Shown: piece after piece, positions 13,501 through 26,300 of the stretch | Layout of the letters: the number at the start of each line of letters is the position of its first letter | Position numbering within the stretch: the stretch's first letter is position 1 | Assembly: GCA_963580285.1 (NCBI GenBank) | Contig: OY757011.1 | Span: forward strand, 155,547,245 to 155,611,244 | Origin: Lucinisca nassula | Lineage: Eukaryota > Mollusca > Bivalvia > Lucinida > Lucinidae | Length of the DNA stretch: 64,000 bases | Direction: 5' to 3' | Notes under the pieces: model-generated | Database searches by the model: none | What the model was told of the DNA's origin: nothing | Seen by the model: only the letters and a program-made list of their open reading frames with translations | Made by a program: the position numbers and the translations under genes

Positions 13501-14282
13501 TGATGATAAAGTTTCTCTAAAATAAAAGGGCACAGACCAAGTGTCCCCTGACATTTGAAATGTCAATATGTGGTGAATATGTCTAAAACATATATATCGT
13601 AAACCATGTTTTTGGATTCTAAAACCCTTTCAACAGACTTAAATTTTTAATTTTAAAAAAAGTTGTAAGGAACAATTACGCAAAAAAGTGATCTCCAAAA
13701 TTGTAAAAGGTGATTATTTAGATGATTGAGGAGTTGCAGAGATAACAATTTCTGTTGGCAACATTCATTGGAACAATAACTGAAAGGTTTCATCACAATT
13801 CATTGAAAACTGCAAGATGAGTTGCAGGGCCAATACTTCATTTGAAAAAAATGGTGATAATTTTGGTAAAAATCAGTACAGCATGACCAAAATCAAATAT
13901 CATCTTCTTCAGGTCATGGGAACAAAAACTGTAAAGTTTCATCAAAATCCATTGAAAAATTATGGAGAAGTTGTGGAGAAAATAAGTTTTTGTTGACTGA
14001 ATGGTTAAAACTGACAATGGGCCAAACTTCTAGGAATGTGGAGTAATCAGTTGAGCATGACCTCGATACAATATGACCATCTTCAGGTCATGGAAACAAT
14101 AACTGGAAAGTTCCATCAATATCCCTTGAGAAATGTAGGATGAGTTGTGATGACAGTACAAGCTTACCTTGGTCACAGGTGTGGTCTCTAAAGAGATAAA
14201 TCTGGATACTATGTCTTGGAGACAGTGGTACAAGCTGACCTTGGTCACCCTTATCCAGAATGTGGTCTCTATAGGGATAAAT

Positions 14283-14317
<35 letters not shown>

Positions 14318-17300
14318 CTTGGAGACACTAGTACAAGCCTACCTTCCTCATTCTCACTGAGGATGTGGTTGGTCTCTAATCTAAAGGGATCAACCAGGAT
14401 ACTATGTCTTGCAGACACCTACCTTGGTCACTCTTGTCCAGAATGTGGTCCCTGGATACTATGTGTTGGAAACACCAGAGCATGCTTACCTTGATCACTC
14501 GTGTTGAGGATGTGATCTCTACAGAGAAAATCAAGGATGTCTTTGTCTTGGTGGTTGTAATACCAATCTTCTATATCTTCTTCATAATCTTCTACTATTT
14601 TAAAACACTGGAAGACAAGGATAAATCACTTCAAACACGATAATCAAATGACAGCCTTTACTACAACTGATCTAAGGTGGGGAACCCCACAGTGTAGGCA
14701 CATACCAAATACTGCAGAGTGCAACATCTAAAATGGCTTTCAGTATCTGCAAAAAAAGTTCAGTCATTTCTGAAGGAAACCCTAAACCTAAAAATTTCGC
14801 AGTTGACTCCTGCTTTATGTACGTGCTAAGGTGGGAGATCTCAATCAGTACAAAATGGACTAAGATGCTTGCAGCTAAATAAGAGAGCCTCAGAGGCATT
14901 CAAACCTTGTGCTGCTGAACCACAGTAACTCTTACCTTTGCAAACAGTGTACATCCAGATTAGAATTTACATTGACATTCAATTTGTGAATTTGTAGGAA
15001 TAATCAAACCAAGTAATCTGATTGGTTTAAAGTGGCCAACTAATTATTCAGCAGGACAAGAAATAAGATGAAAAGATATAACTGAGACACATGTACATGT
15101 GTAGTTTCTGCCACTCTTTTGCTTTTTTATAGATTAAGTCCCTCCGAGGAGAAATACTCCCATATGAAAAAATTTGCTCTTTTTCATCTTTAGGACAAAT
15201 GCTTTCCTTTATGAGCAGAACCCTTTTGATTAAGCATATGCTTTCCAAAAAAGTGTATCCATTCAGTTTATTGTGAGAAGTTTAAATATACTGTGAACGG
15301 GCCTCTGTGGCCTAATGGATAAGAGCGCTGACTCTTAGTCATTAGGTCTCTCACCGCGGTGGGTTCGAGCCTCGCTCGGGTCACGTGTGAGACGCCAAGT
15401 TCTGCAACGGAAGGTCAGGTGGTTTTTCTCCGGGTACTCCGGTTTTCGCCCACCTATGATTAACGATTGGCTCGATATGAGTGAAATAATCTTGAAAGGG
15501 CCGTAAAACCCAAACCAAAAAAAAAAAAAATAAATAAATATACTGTGGTTTTTGTAAAGATATCTTTGAAGATTATTAATGTGAAATTTTTGTAAGTAAC
15601 ATGATACATAAACAATTTTGCCGGAGTCCAGATGTTGGTATTCTTTTGCTTTTCAGTTATGACCTTAATTATTCCACAGTTTTGGATGTGACATTTTTGA
15701 AGAGGGACAACAAATATGCGTTTCCAAACAAAAAACAAACATGTTTGTTAAATCTTTTCTTGGTATTCAAGCAAACATTAAAAAAGAGGCAGTGATGTTT
15801 ACAAATACAACACAACCTCATTACAATACTACGGTTTGGGTCCAAAAGAGCATACCCTTTTTTCAGAGGGTGTCTGTTTAAAAGAAAAACAGAAAGTAAT
15901 ACAAATTGTCTCCTGTAATATAATACATGTAGTGTATACATTTGCCTCAAATAGATGATATGGACACATGAAAGTTCACTAATCATACAGTGGTAAAGTC
16001 CCTGTTGTGGTGACTTTGCTAGTTCAGTTGTTGTAGATCTATACTTCTTCATATCAACAGTTGAACTTTACTAGAACTGCCAATAATGTTGGAAAAACTA
16101 GTGCTTCAGCTGAAGTGCACGACCCGCCGGATGCTTTTAGCTTTATGAGTGTTACCATATATGGGTATGGCGGCCATTTTGGTCATATGACCTGGACCTA
16201 AAACGGTTCCCCCAATAAATGCGCCTTATCGTAAGGAGCAAAAATATATCTTATACTTTAGTACTGTATTCTGCATTGTTTGCAGGATAAAATGCATTCT
16301 CACTTTTCCAAAACAAAAGCATATGTGTCAAAGTTTGACCTAGGCACAAATAAGGTCAAGGTCAACCCAGGGTCATCATTTTAGCAATTTATGATGGGCC
16401 TACGTCCCAGATGCTATTTATCAAGTTTCGTGGAAATCTGCCCAGTGGTTCTGGAGAAGACTATTTTGAAGTGTTTTTACCATATATAGCTTGGCGGCCA
16501 TTTTGGTCATGTGACCTGGACCCCATGAGCGAATTTTGGTTTCCCCCATCCCATAGAGGCTCCATATGAAATTTGACTTCAATCGGCCCAACGGTTTCCG
16601 AGGAGAAGCAGTTCGAAAATTTTCACATTTTTCGCCTCGGCGAGGCTATACTAAATGAAATGTAATATTTCTCAAGTTCATTGGTTAGATCTCATTGATA
16701 TCTATCAGTATGCCAAAAATTGTTTAAATATTCCAACAAAAGCATATGTGTCGAAGTTTGACCTAGGCACAAAGGTCAAGGTCATCCCAGGGTCACCATT
16801 TTAGCAATTTATGATGGGCCTACGTACCAGATGCTATTTATCAACTTTCATGGAAATCTGCCCAGTGGTTCTGGAGAAGACTATTTTTGAAGGGTTTTTA
16901 CCATATATGGCTTGGCGGCCACTTTGGTCATGTGACCTGGACCCCATGAGCAAATTTGGTTTCCCCCATCCCATAGAGGCTCCATATGAAATTTGACTTC
17001 AATCGGCCCAACGGTTTCCGAGGAGAAGCAGTTCGAAAATTTTCACATTTTTCGCCTCGGCGAGGCTATACTAAATGGAATGTAATATTTCGCAAGTTCA
17101 TTGGTTAGATCTCATTGATATCTATCAGTATGCCAAAAATTGTTTAAATATTCCAAGCGGTTAAGTCACTATCACCAACTTTCACAAAAGGGTTACGGAG
17201 GGACAGACAGACAGACCATATATGGCTTGGCCGCCATTTTGGTCATGTGACCTGGACCCCATGAGCAAATTTTGGTTTCCCCCAACCCATAGAGGCTCCA

Positions 17301-20300
17301 TATGAAATTTGACTTCAATCGGCCCAACTGTTTCCGAGGAGAAGCAGTTCGAAAATTTTCACATTTTTCGCCTCGGCGAGGCTATACTAAATGGAATGTA
17401 ATATTTCGCAAGTTCATTGGTTAGATCTCATTGATATCTATCAGTATGCCAAAAATTGTTTAAATATTCAAAGCGGTTAAGTCACTATCACCAATTTTCA
17501 CAAACGGGTGACGGACAGACAGACTGACAGGTTGACACGGTGATTTTAGGGCACTCTTAGAAATCAACCGACTTCAGCCGGTCGCTTTTTCTGCGGGTTG
17601 TGCAATCTATCCTAGAATTGACATCCTGATGAAATTGTCCTCGAACTTAACCCTTGCCCTGCTGAGCCCAGATTTGTCTTATCTTTCAAACAATGTAGAT
17701 CCAGATCAGATGGCTTCTGAAGAAGCCTTCTGATCAGAATCTACATTGTCATTCAGATTGTGAATTTGTTGCCATAATAGGCATCAAGTAATCTGATTGG
17801 TTGATAATCAGAAGTGGGTGTGGCATGTTTAAATATTCAGCAGGTCAAGGGTTAAATCAAATGCTCGCTTAAATATGACTGTTATTTAAACTTACTTTTC
17901 TCTGCATCTGTGTAACTTCTGCTGACGGTGTGTCCCACAATTCATAGGGAATACCAAGTTCAACATTTACACCTTTGTCCCTGCATCAATAGCATAAATC
18001 GTAAATATCCTAATTATAATGAATATTTTGCTGTTATAAGACAGTGACCTCCGCATTTTCCACTTTACAGATTTAGATGGGAAACACAAGAAATGGATAC
18101 TGATAACCAAATTTCTTCACATGTCAATGAATGTTGAATAAATTACCTTTATTACTGATAATCAAATTGTTTTCAATCCATTATTTGACAGAAAGTAGAA
18201 GTAAAACAAAGATCAGGAATTGATACAATTAACTTACTCCATCCATAAAAGACACCAAAGGGAAAGAAATACAAACATTAAGCGACCAGACCATAATGGA
18301 AACCTAAACAAAGGAAGGCCATATGGACAGTTACTTTCCCACAAAATGGCCATATGGCCATCCAAAATTAAAAGACACAAGTGATACACACAGTAAGTAA
18401 CAAACAACAACATAAATAAATCGCCACAGAAGAGCCGCCTTGGAACGGTCAGTGGAAGATTTCCACTGGGGGGCTTAAATCGATTTTACGTGGCCACAAT
18501 CCTCGCCCTTACTTCCGTCGCGATTTAGACAAATAATTTGTTCAGTCCGCATGAAGGCCTCCTAACTCATCAGTGCAACATCTCCGTGAACACAGAAATC
18601 AAAGAACCACAGAGGTGAGACAACGGTGAGGACTCGACAGCAAGAAACCACTGAAATGCTGGAGCAAAAGAAAACCAACAGTTAGACTCCGATGAGCCCG
18701 ACCAGAAAGTCTGGTTTGAAGGCTAAAACTGAAACATATAAAACTGCTGTTTTCTTATCAAGCCATTGTATGCTAGTGGGCTCTCCCATTGCTATATGTT
18801 GGACAAGCCCATTTGTCATATAAGGGGTGTCAAGCCTATTTTTTCATATTTGTTCTATTTTTTGAAGGAAATTCTGTCAGCAAATAGTGCAGGCCCTGGT
18901 CTGATCTGGGCCTGCACTGTTTGCCAGGGTACCCTTTTTGGGGTTTCTAGTACTAATATTATGTAAGGTTGCTGGTGTCAATGTATTCAATGAAGTGTCA
19001 CAATAGCTACCAACATACTTAGGACTTTTTTTTGTAAATCCACTGAGAATATAAATATACAAACTTAAATCTGATATTTGAGTCAGACGGTCCAATGATA
19101 CTGGAGAGAACCATGGTTTATTTTGATGTCACTTTTGGTACCAAATGGAATCTTCCTCCTTACATATAGCAGGAGTTCATTTCAAAATTTATGGGTGTCA
19201 GGTTGTGTTTTCAGCAAAATTTATTTGGAAAATGACTGAACTTTTAGCAAACAGTGGAGGCCATGATTATACGCCACATTCTGCGGCGTCTGATCTGGGC
19301 CTGCACTGTTTGCCAGGGTACCCGTTTTGGGGTATCTTGTACTAAGTGGGTTAATGATTATGTAAGGTTGCTGGTGTCGATGTATTCACTGAAGTGTCCC
19401 AATAGCTACCAACATACACAGGACTTTTTTCTGTAAATGCACTAAGAATATAAATATGCAAACTTAAATCTGACATTTGAGAGTCAGACACTTTATCTAT
19501 TTGGCCATGCACTCCACTTCACCCTTTGTACGGAGACCAGTAAAGATACCTCAGACTTCACAAAAGTTCAACAAAATGTAGTCTGACCAAAACTGTTAAA
19601 AAGTTTAAATGATTCAACCTATTTTTACTTTCAACAGACTGAACAATTTTTTACCTGACTCAATCAGACAGTCCAATAGGTTTTGCAAATACAGATACTT
19701 ATACAAACAGTGCAGATCCAGATGATGCCTCATGGCTCATTGCTCATGGCTCATAATGAGCCATCTCATCAGGATTTACACTGTTTGCCATTATGTTAAT
19801 GATCCTGACTAAATTTAAATTTACACTAACAGACATATCTCCCAATTAAAAAATGTCAAAGTCCATTAAAGAAAATGAGGGTTGAAAGGGTTAAGAAGTT
19901 GGTTCAAAGTACCGTATTTTCCATTCAGATAGACAGACCTGAGCAAACAGTATAGGCAAAGATGAGAGGCCGCATGGTGCTACACTGTTTGCCACTCATG
20001 CAGCTATATTTAGACACAATATCTGACAGTACAGTACATTATACTTGTTCAAACTTAAGGACAGGTATGGGTAAGGAGCTGAAACGTCCAAAAAATATGG
20101 TAAATATGGTATGTGTGTTGGGTAAGAGTTTTATGAGCATTTATCTATAAATGGTTGGGCAAGCACATTTCAGGAAGAACAAATGGCACAACACTTTTTC
20201 TTGTAAATATGTTCTATTAAAAGGTATAATATACGCATTTGGGAGCAAGGAATAAACCATAGAACTAAAAATTTTGAAGTGTGCCATTTAGCTAGTTTCT

Positions 20301-23300
20301 GCCAATTAGGCCTCGATATCATTAGAAACCCTTAAGTAGTTCCAAAAATTCAACAATGGAATGAATGATACAACAGTACCAGAAAATATATTTTGATGAA
20401 GGGTAGAACATTACCAATTGAAGTGAGTGGTGAAAGGTGTAGCTGCTCATATTTACTTAAAATTTCATCTTCTTATATCTCAAACAAATTGAAGTAAACC
20501 ACAAACTTTTCATAACACTGTTCATCACAACACAGTTTTATGCTGTAACATTTTAAAGAGGGGTTGCAAAAATATATACGGTATATTGAAAAACGGCTGT
20601 TTTTCTGTATAATCTATATATTAAAAAAGAATTCCGCCAAAGGCTAAGTCGTGCCTGTGGGAGCGCAAAGTCACCAAACCAGGAAATCTAGGTCGAGGTC
20701 AAACATGGATGCCTGCATAAAAGTTGTCACTCCAAGATGCAAGCCAGTACCAAGTAACATTATTGAAACTCTTCTAGTTCTCGAAAAATGGACTCTTACA
20801 CAGGGTGAAAGTTAGGGTGGTCACACTATATTACAAAGTCAGTGAACCATAAAATGTAGGTCAAGATGAGATATAGATAATGACATTGAAGTTGCCATTC
20901 CTGGATGCAAGTTTGTACCAAGTACTATTAATAAAGATCTTATAGTTCTCTAAAATGGACTCTTACATTAGGGTGAAAGTTCGGGTGGTCGCAATAATTC
21001 ACAAAGTCAGTAAACCATGAAATATAGGTCAAGGTCAGATATGGATGCTTGAATTGAAGTTGCAAACCCTAGATGCAAGCTTATACCAAGTATCATTATG
21101 AAGCTCTTATAGTTCTCTAGAAATGGACTCTTTCATTAGGGTGAAAGTTAGGGTGGTCGCAATAATTCTCAATGTCAGTGAAGCATGAAATATAGGTCAA
21201 GGTCAGATATGGATGCTTGCACAGAAGTTGCAATTCTTAGATGCAAGCTTGTACCAAGTAATATTAATGAAGCTCTTATAGTTCTCTAGAAAAGGACTCT
21301 TACATTAGGGTGAAAGTTAGTGTGATTGCAAATGTTGACGGCTTGACGAATGAACGGACTAAAAACCGGACTCCTACATTGCGCCATGCTTAAAGCAGGC
21401 GCAACAAAAAACGTTCATGAATAAATCCAGCCAAATTATAAATCTATTTTATTTTTGTTTGACTATAACATGTTTTTTTTAAAAGCATGGTTTAGGCTTT
21501 CAGTCCCAACAACAGTGTTGTACAGAGGTGTGGGTGTAACAGTTCTTGTTCTATGATCATAGTAAGAGACTGTACTTACACTAGACCATGTAAAGTCTGA
21601 AATGTTTCACTCATTCCTTTAGCAAATCTAAGGCTGCCTTTCCTCTCTTTATGCATGCTGTATTCCAGAATTTTGTTGCATATGTGTGGATCATTTATAG
21701 CTTCAATGAGTCGCAACTCTCTGAAACAGAAAATCATGCCACAAAAAGTTAATATAATTCACCCACTGGATTCGCAGTAATATGTGCTAAGACATTTAAT
21801 TCTAGTCATAAAAAGACGCCCTAGAGATTCTTTCTATTGGGCACACAGTTTTGCTTGTTTCTTTGTATTGGAGTTTAACGGCCCAGTCAACACTATTTTA
21901 TGTCATTTTTGAGCCGGTCAGTTTACCTATCCACACTTTCCTTGGCAGGCTTATACGTAAGTGGTTAACCAGTACAGTGCACCATATTTCGCTAGAAACT
22001 GACAACAGCCCTTCTTGAATCAGCAGAAGGGAGAGAATGACCAAAGAAAAGATTTCATGATCAATCTCCATGAAAGAATGCTGCCAACCCTGGCAGGTAT
22101 CGAACCACCGTCCTCCTGATCACCAGTCAGACTTGGGCACACATTCAGGTGCAATAGTATGCACCTTATCCCATGTTTGGACATGTTTGGTTGCATGAGG
22201 AGCATCTATAATATGCTTTGTACCTCTTTATAATATTTAAAGAAAGAATTTAACTGATATATGAGCCCCGCCAAGCGAATTTGTGTCTTCGAGCATTCTG
22301 TCATGACAAATTTTAACTGCGCATGCCCAGCCATTCAGAGGGGCCAGGGATATGGCTTTCTGTCTGAAGGTTCCTCTTGATTCACTACTTATATGAGCGA
22401 GCAGCGAAGGTTCTGGCGAGACTGCGCAGATGTGCAGGCTCGCCTGAACCTTCACTGCTCGCATAGGCGATAAGTACCAAAATCGCTTGACGGGGCCCAG
22501 TGTAATCTTTTAACATTGTTTCAACTCTAACCAACTCAAATCTTGCAAATCAGGTAAATACTGCCTCTGAAGGATGAAAACTGCTTTTCAATGGTTTTTA
22601 ACTGCTGAGTTACAACTCCTTTTCAACTGCTTTTTAACCCTTGTCCTGCTGAGCCCAGATATACCTTATCTTTCAAACAATGTAGATTCAGATCAGATGG
22701 CTTCTGAAGAAGCCATCTGATCAGGATCTACATTGTTTGTCATTCAGATTGTGAATTTGTTGCAATAATTTGCATCAAGTAATCTGATTGGTTGATAATC
22801 AGCAGAGGGTGTGGCATATTTAAATATTCAGCAGGACAAGGGTTAACTGCTTTCCATTTTGGTAAGGGAAGCTCTATCCATTACACCAGAGCTGGCAGGT
22901 AAAAATTAACCAACGGAAATATGGGAGGTAATACAGAGAATGATTAACTTCTCAAAAAGAGTAATTTAAACCAAAAACCTGGGAAATGGAGTGAAAAAGA
23001 ATATGTATAATATGTGTATTGTTTTTTACTAATTGTTAATTTTATTTGAAATTAAATCCATAAAACATCACAAATAAGAGCTTGCAGGTAAACTTAATCC
23101 AAATGTGGATGCAGACGAAAGACGCCGGGGGTATGGCAATAGCTCCCGTAAGGTGAGCTAAAAATTGACCAGTTTGGTTTAACAGTACATTTACAACTCA
23201 TTTTTTGCTTGAAGCTAGTTAACACTATTAAGGTCATGTCATGCTGGGCAGCTTATCTAACTATACAGTATTCCCAGATAGGAGGGGGTATCCACATATT

Positions 23301-26300
23301 ATTTTTCTTATTTCTGCTTGAAAACATATGTTATGGGTACTCATTAGAAGCGCCTCAGCATATGTTGTGGGTGCTCATTAGAAGCGCCTCGGCAAGGCAG
23401 AAATAAAAAAATATCAGTACTTTTCTAATGAAAAAGCACCTTATCTGGAGCTATGCATGATGATGATAATGATGATGAGATTCTGGGCAGATGATCTAAC
23501 TAAGTGATTAATCAGTACAGTGCACAAACTTTTGTCAGAAACTGACAACTGCCCTTCCAGAATCAGCAGAAGGGAGGCATGACCATAAAGTATATTTCAT
23601 GATCAGACTCCACAAAAGAATGCTAGACCAGACTAAAGAGCTTTTAATGATGGCAGAACAATAACCTACTTGGCATAAAAATGCAGATAAAAATGCTTTG
23701 TGCAAATCAACCATTTTCATTTAATAAGTACATGTACTTGATTTTCCTAGCTTAGCCTTATTTCCTTGAGGTTATTCTAACAGATAAAGTTACTCCATTA
23801 GCTCACACTATTGCTGGGCTCTAAAGTAGAAGCTTTGATAGTTAAATTTATTCAAAACTAGAAAAAGTGTCCATAGGACCCGGATGCCCCCGCCAAATGC
23901 CATTCATAAAAAATATTACAAATGCACTTCAAATCAATCCTAAAATATATGCATCAAGGGCAGATAATCCAAAAACCAAAAATGCAAGAGTTGTCTTCCT
24001 TGTTCATGACACATCCTCTCAGTGTGATGAATGCACCTGTGAAGTTTCATGAATATATTCCATACGGTTTAGGAGTTATGGCCCCGGACACGGTTTACTA
24101 TATGGTACTAAGTCAAGGGCAGATAATTCAAAAACCCAAAATGCAAGAGTTGTCTTCTATGTCCATGACACATCGTCTAAGTGTGATGAATGCACCTGTG
24201 AAGTTTCATGAATATATTCCATACAGTTTAGGAGTTATGGCCCGGACACGACATACCATCTGACTATATATGGATGTAAGTCAAGGGCAGATAATTCAAA
24301 AACTTAACAAGCAGGAGTTGTCTTCCTTGTTCATGACACATTGACCAAGTATGATGGATGCACCTGTGAAGTTTCATGATTATATTCCATACGGTTTAGG
24401 AGTTATGGCCTGGACACGGTTTACTATATGGTACTAAGTCAGGGGCAGATAATTCAAAAACCAAAAATGCAAGAGTTGTCTTCCTTGTTCATGACACATC
24501 CTCTCAGTGTGATGAATGCACCTGTGAAGTTTCATGAATATATTCCATAGGGTTTAAGAGTTATGGCCCGGACACGGTTTACTTTATGGTACTAAGTCAA
24601 GGGCAGATAATTCAAAAACCAAAAATGCAAAAGTTGTTTTCTTTGTTCATGACACATCGTCTCAGTGTGATGAATGCACCTGTGAAGTTTCATGAATATA
24701 TTCCATACGGTTTAGGAGCTATGGCCCAAACTCGGTTTACTATATGGTACTAAGTCAAGGGCAGATAATTCAAAAACCAAAAATGCAAGAGTTGTCTTCC
24801 TTGTTCATGACACATTGTCTCAGTGTGATGAATGCACCTGTGAAGTTTCATGAATATATTCCATACGGTTTAGGAGTTATGGCCCAGACATGGTTTACTA
24901 TATGGTACTAAGTCAAGGGCAGATAATTCAAAAACCAAAAATGCAAGAGTTGTCTTCTTTGTTCATGACACATCGTCTCAGTGTGATGAATGCACCTGTG
25001 AAGTTTCATGAATATTGTATATTCCATATGGTTTAGGAGTTATGGCCCGGACACGGCTTACTATATGGTACTAAGTCAAGGGCAGATAATTCAAAAACCA
25101 AAAATACAAGAGTTGTCTTCCTTGTTCATGACACATCATCTCAGTGTGATGAATGCACCTGTGAAGTTTCATGAATATATTCCGTACGGTTTATGAGTTA
25201 TGGCCCGGACACGATGTCGGGACGAACGGATGGACGAAAGGATGGACAGGGGTAAAACTTAATGCCCTTCCTTTATTCTTCCAATAGGCAGGGGCATAAA
25301 AAAAGAAAAATGATCATTTCTGGTTACTTTTCTATACATTGCAACCATTTTTGGAATACCAGGGTATCTTTTAACAGATTTTGATTGACTTGAGGTTTGA
25401 CATCCCTGTCCACACTGTGCCGGTCATTTTGGAGACGTTGCTTCCAATTCCGACGGACTTTTACCCGACATTGAGATGAAATGACATCTCAAGCCCTGTC
25501 ACCCAATGAAACGGATACAGTTTTTAAGCTAGGGTGGTCTGACTCTCACGGCTTTGCATGGGCAGGCTTAGATCCTCTAAGCAGTTTACTAGTACTCATG
25601 CGCGGTCAGTTTCAGCCCTGCGTGGAAGCATCATGCAGCCCATCTATTTCTTCAAGCCTCGCTGGGCAGGGGCTTACCTTTAAACAGTTTTATATCCAGT
25701 ATTGTGTTATAATGATCAGTTTATGAGTACAAGTAGATGTAAAATCCAACATACGATGTATTATACTTGATTTTCTTCTTTTTCCGAGGGTCTATTCCAT
25801 GTCCTGTCTCCAAAACCTCCTTATTCTTCCCTGTTTCATCCAGTCTGTCTCGGAGTTCAACAGCCAGGTATTTACAAACTGAAAATCATTACGAAAACAC
25901 GCCCGTATGACATAGTGCATTTTTTCACATCTCCAAAATGACTGCTTTTCTGATGAAAACTATGATATTTTTCTTATAAATACTACAAACATAGGTTGTG
26001 GGTGCTCGTTAGAACCGCCTCAATGAGGCGGTTCTAACGAGTACCCACAACCTATGTCTTGGAGCAAAAATAAGAAAAATAATGTTTACCCCCTTAAACC
26101 CCAGTTTTCTCTATATAAAGTGGGGCTTAGGGGGGTGTTCATTTCACGGACTTGTTCACGTGATGATTTTATTTATACTTAATGAATATTATTGTTGACA
26201 CCATCAATTATATTTATTGAAATTCTGGTAAAGTTTCAGAAAAAAACATTCTTCATTAACACACCTTTAACCTCCATTTTTTGTAGGAAAACAGTGGGGT

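Noticed and set aside
15296..15385. Functional tRNA gene in the S1 SINE head
   Set aside because: A tRNA-like box A and box B are present, but the acceptor stem does not close and the unit continues into a SINE body with a poly(A) tail and target duplications.
22237..22464. 75-codon minus frame at the 22.4-kb hairpin
   Set aside because: It covers the hairpin arm and loop; no homologue recognised and no splice context.
23922..25196. Open frames of 61-113 codons as a repetitive protein
   Set aside because: They follow the ~158-bp unit of a non-coding tandem core; 158 is not a multiple of 3, frames close unit by unit, and there is no start or splice context.
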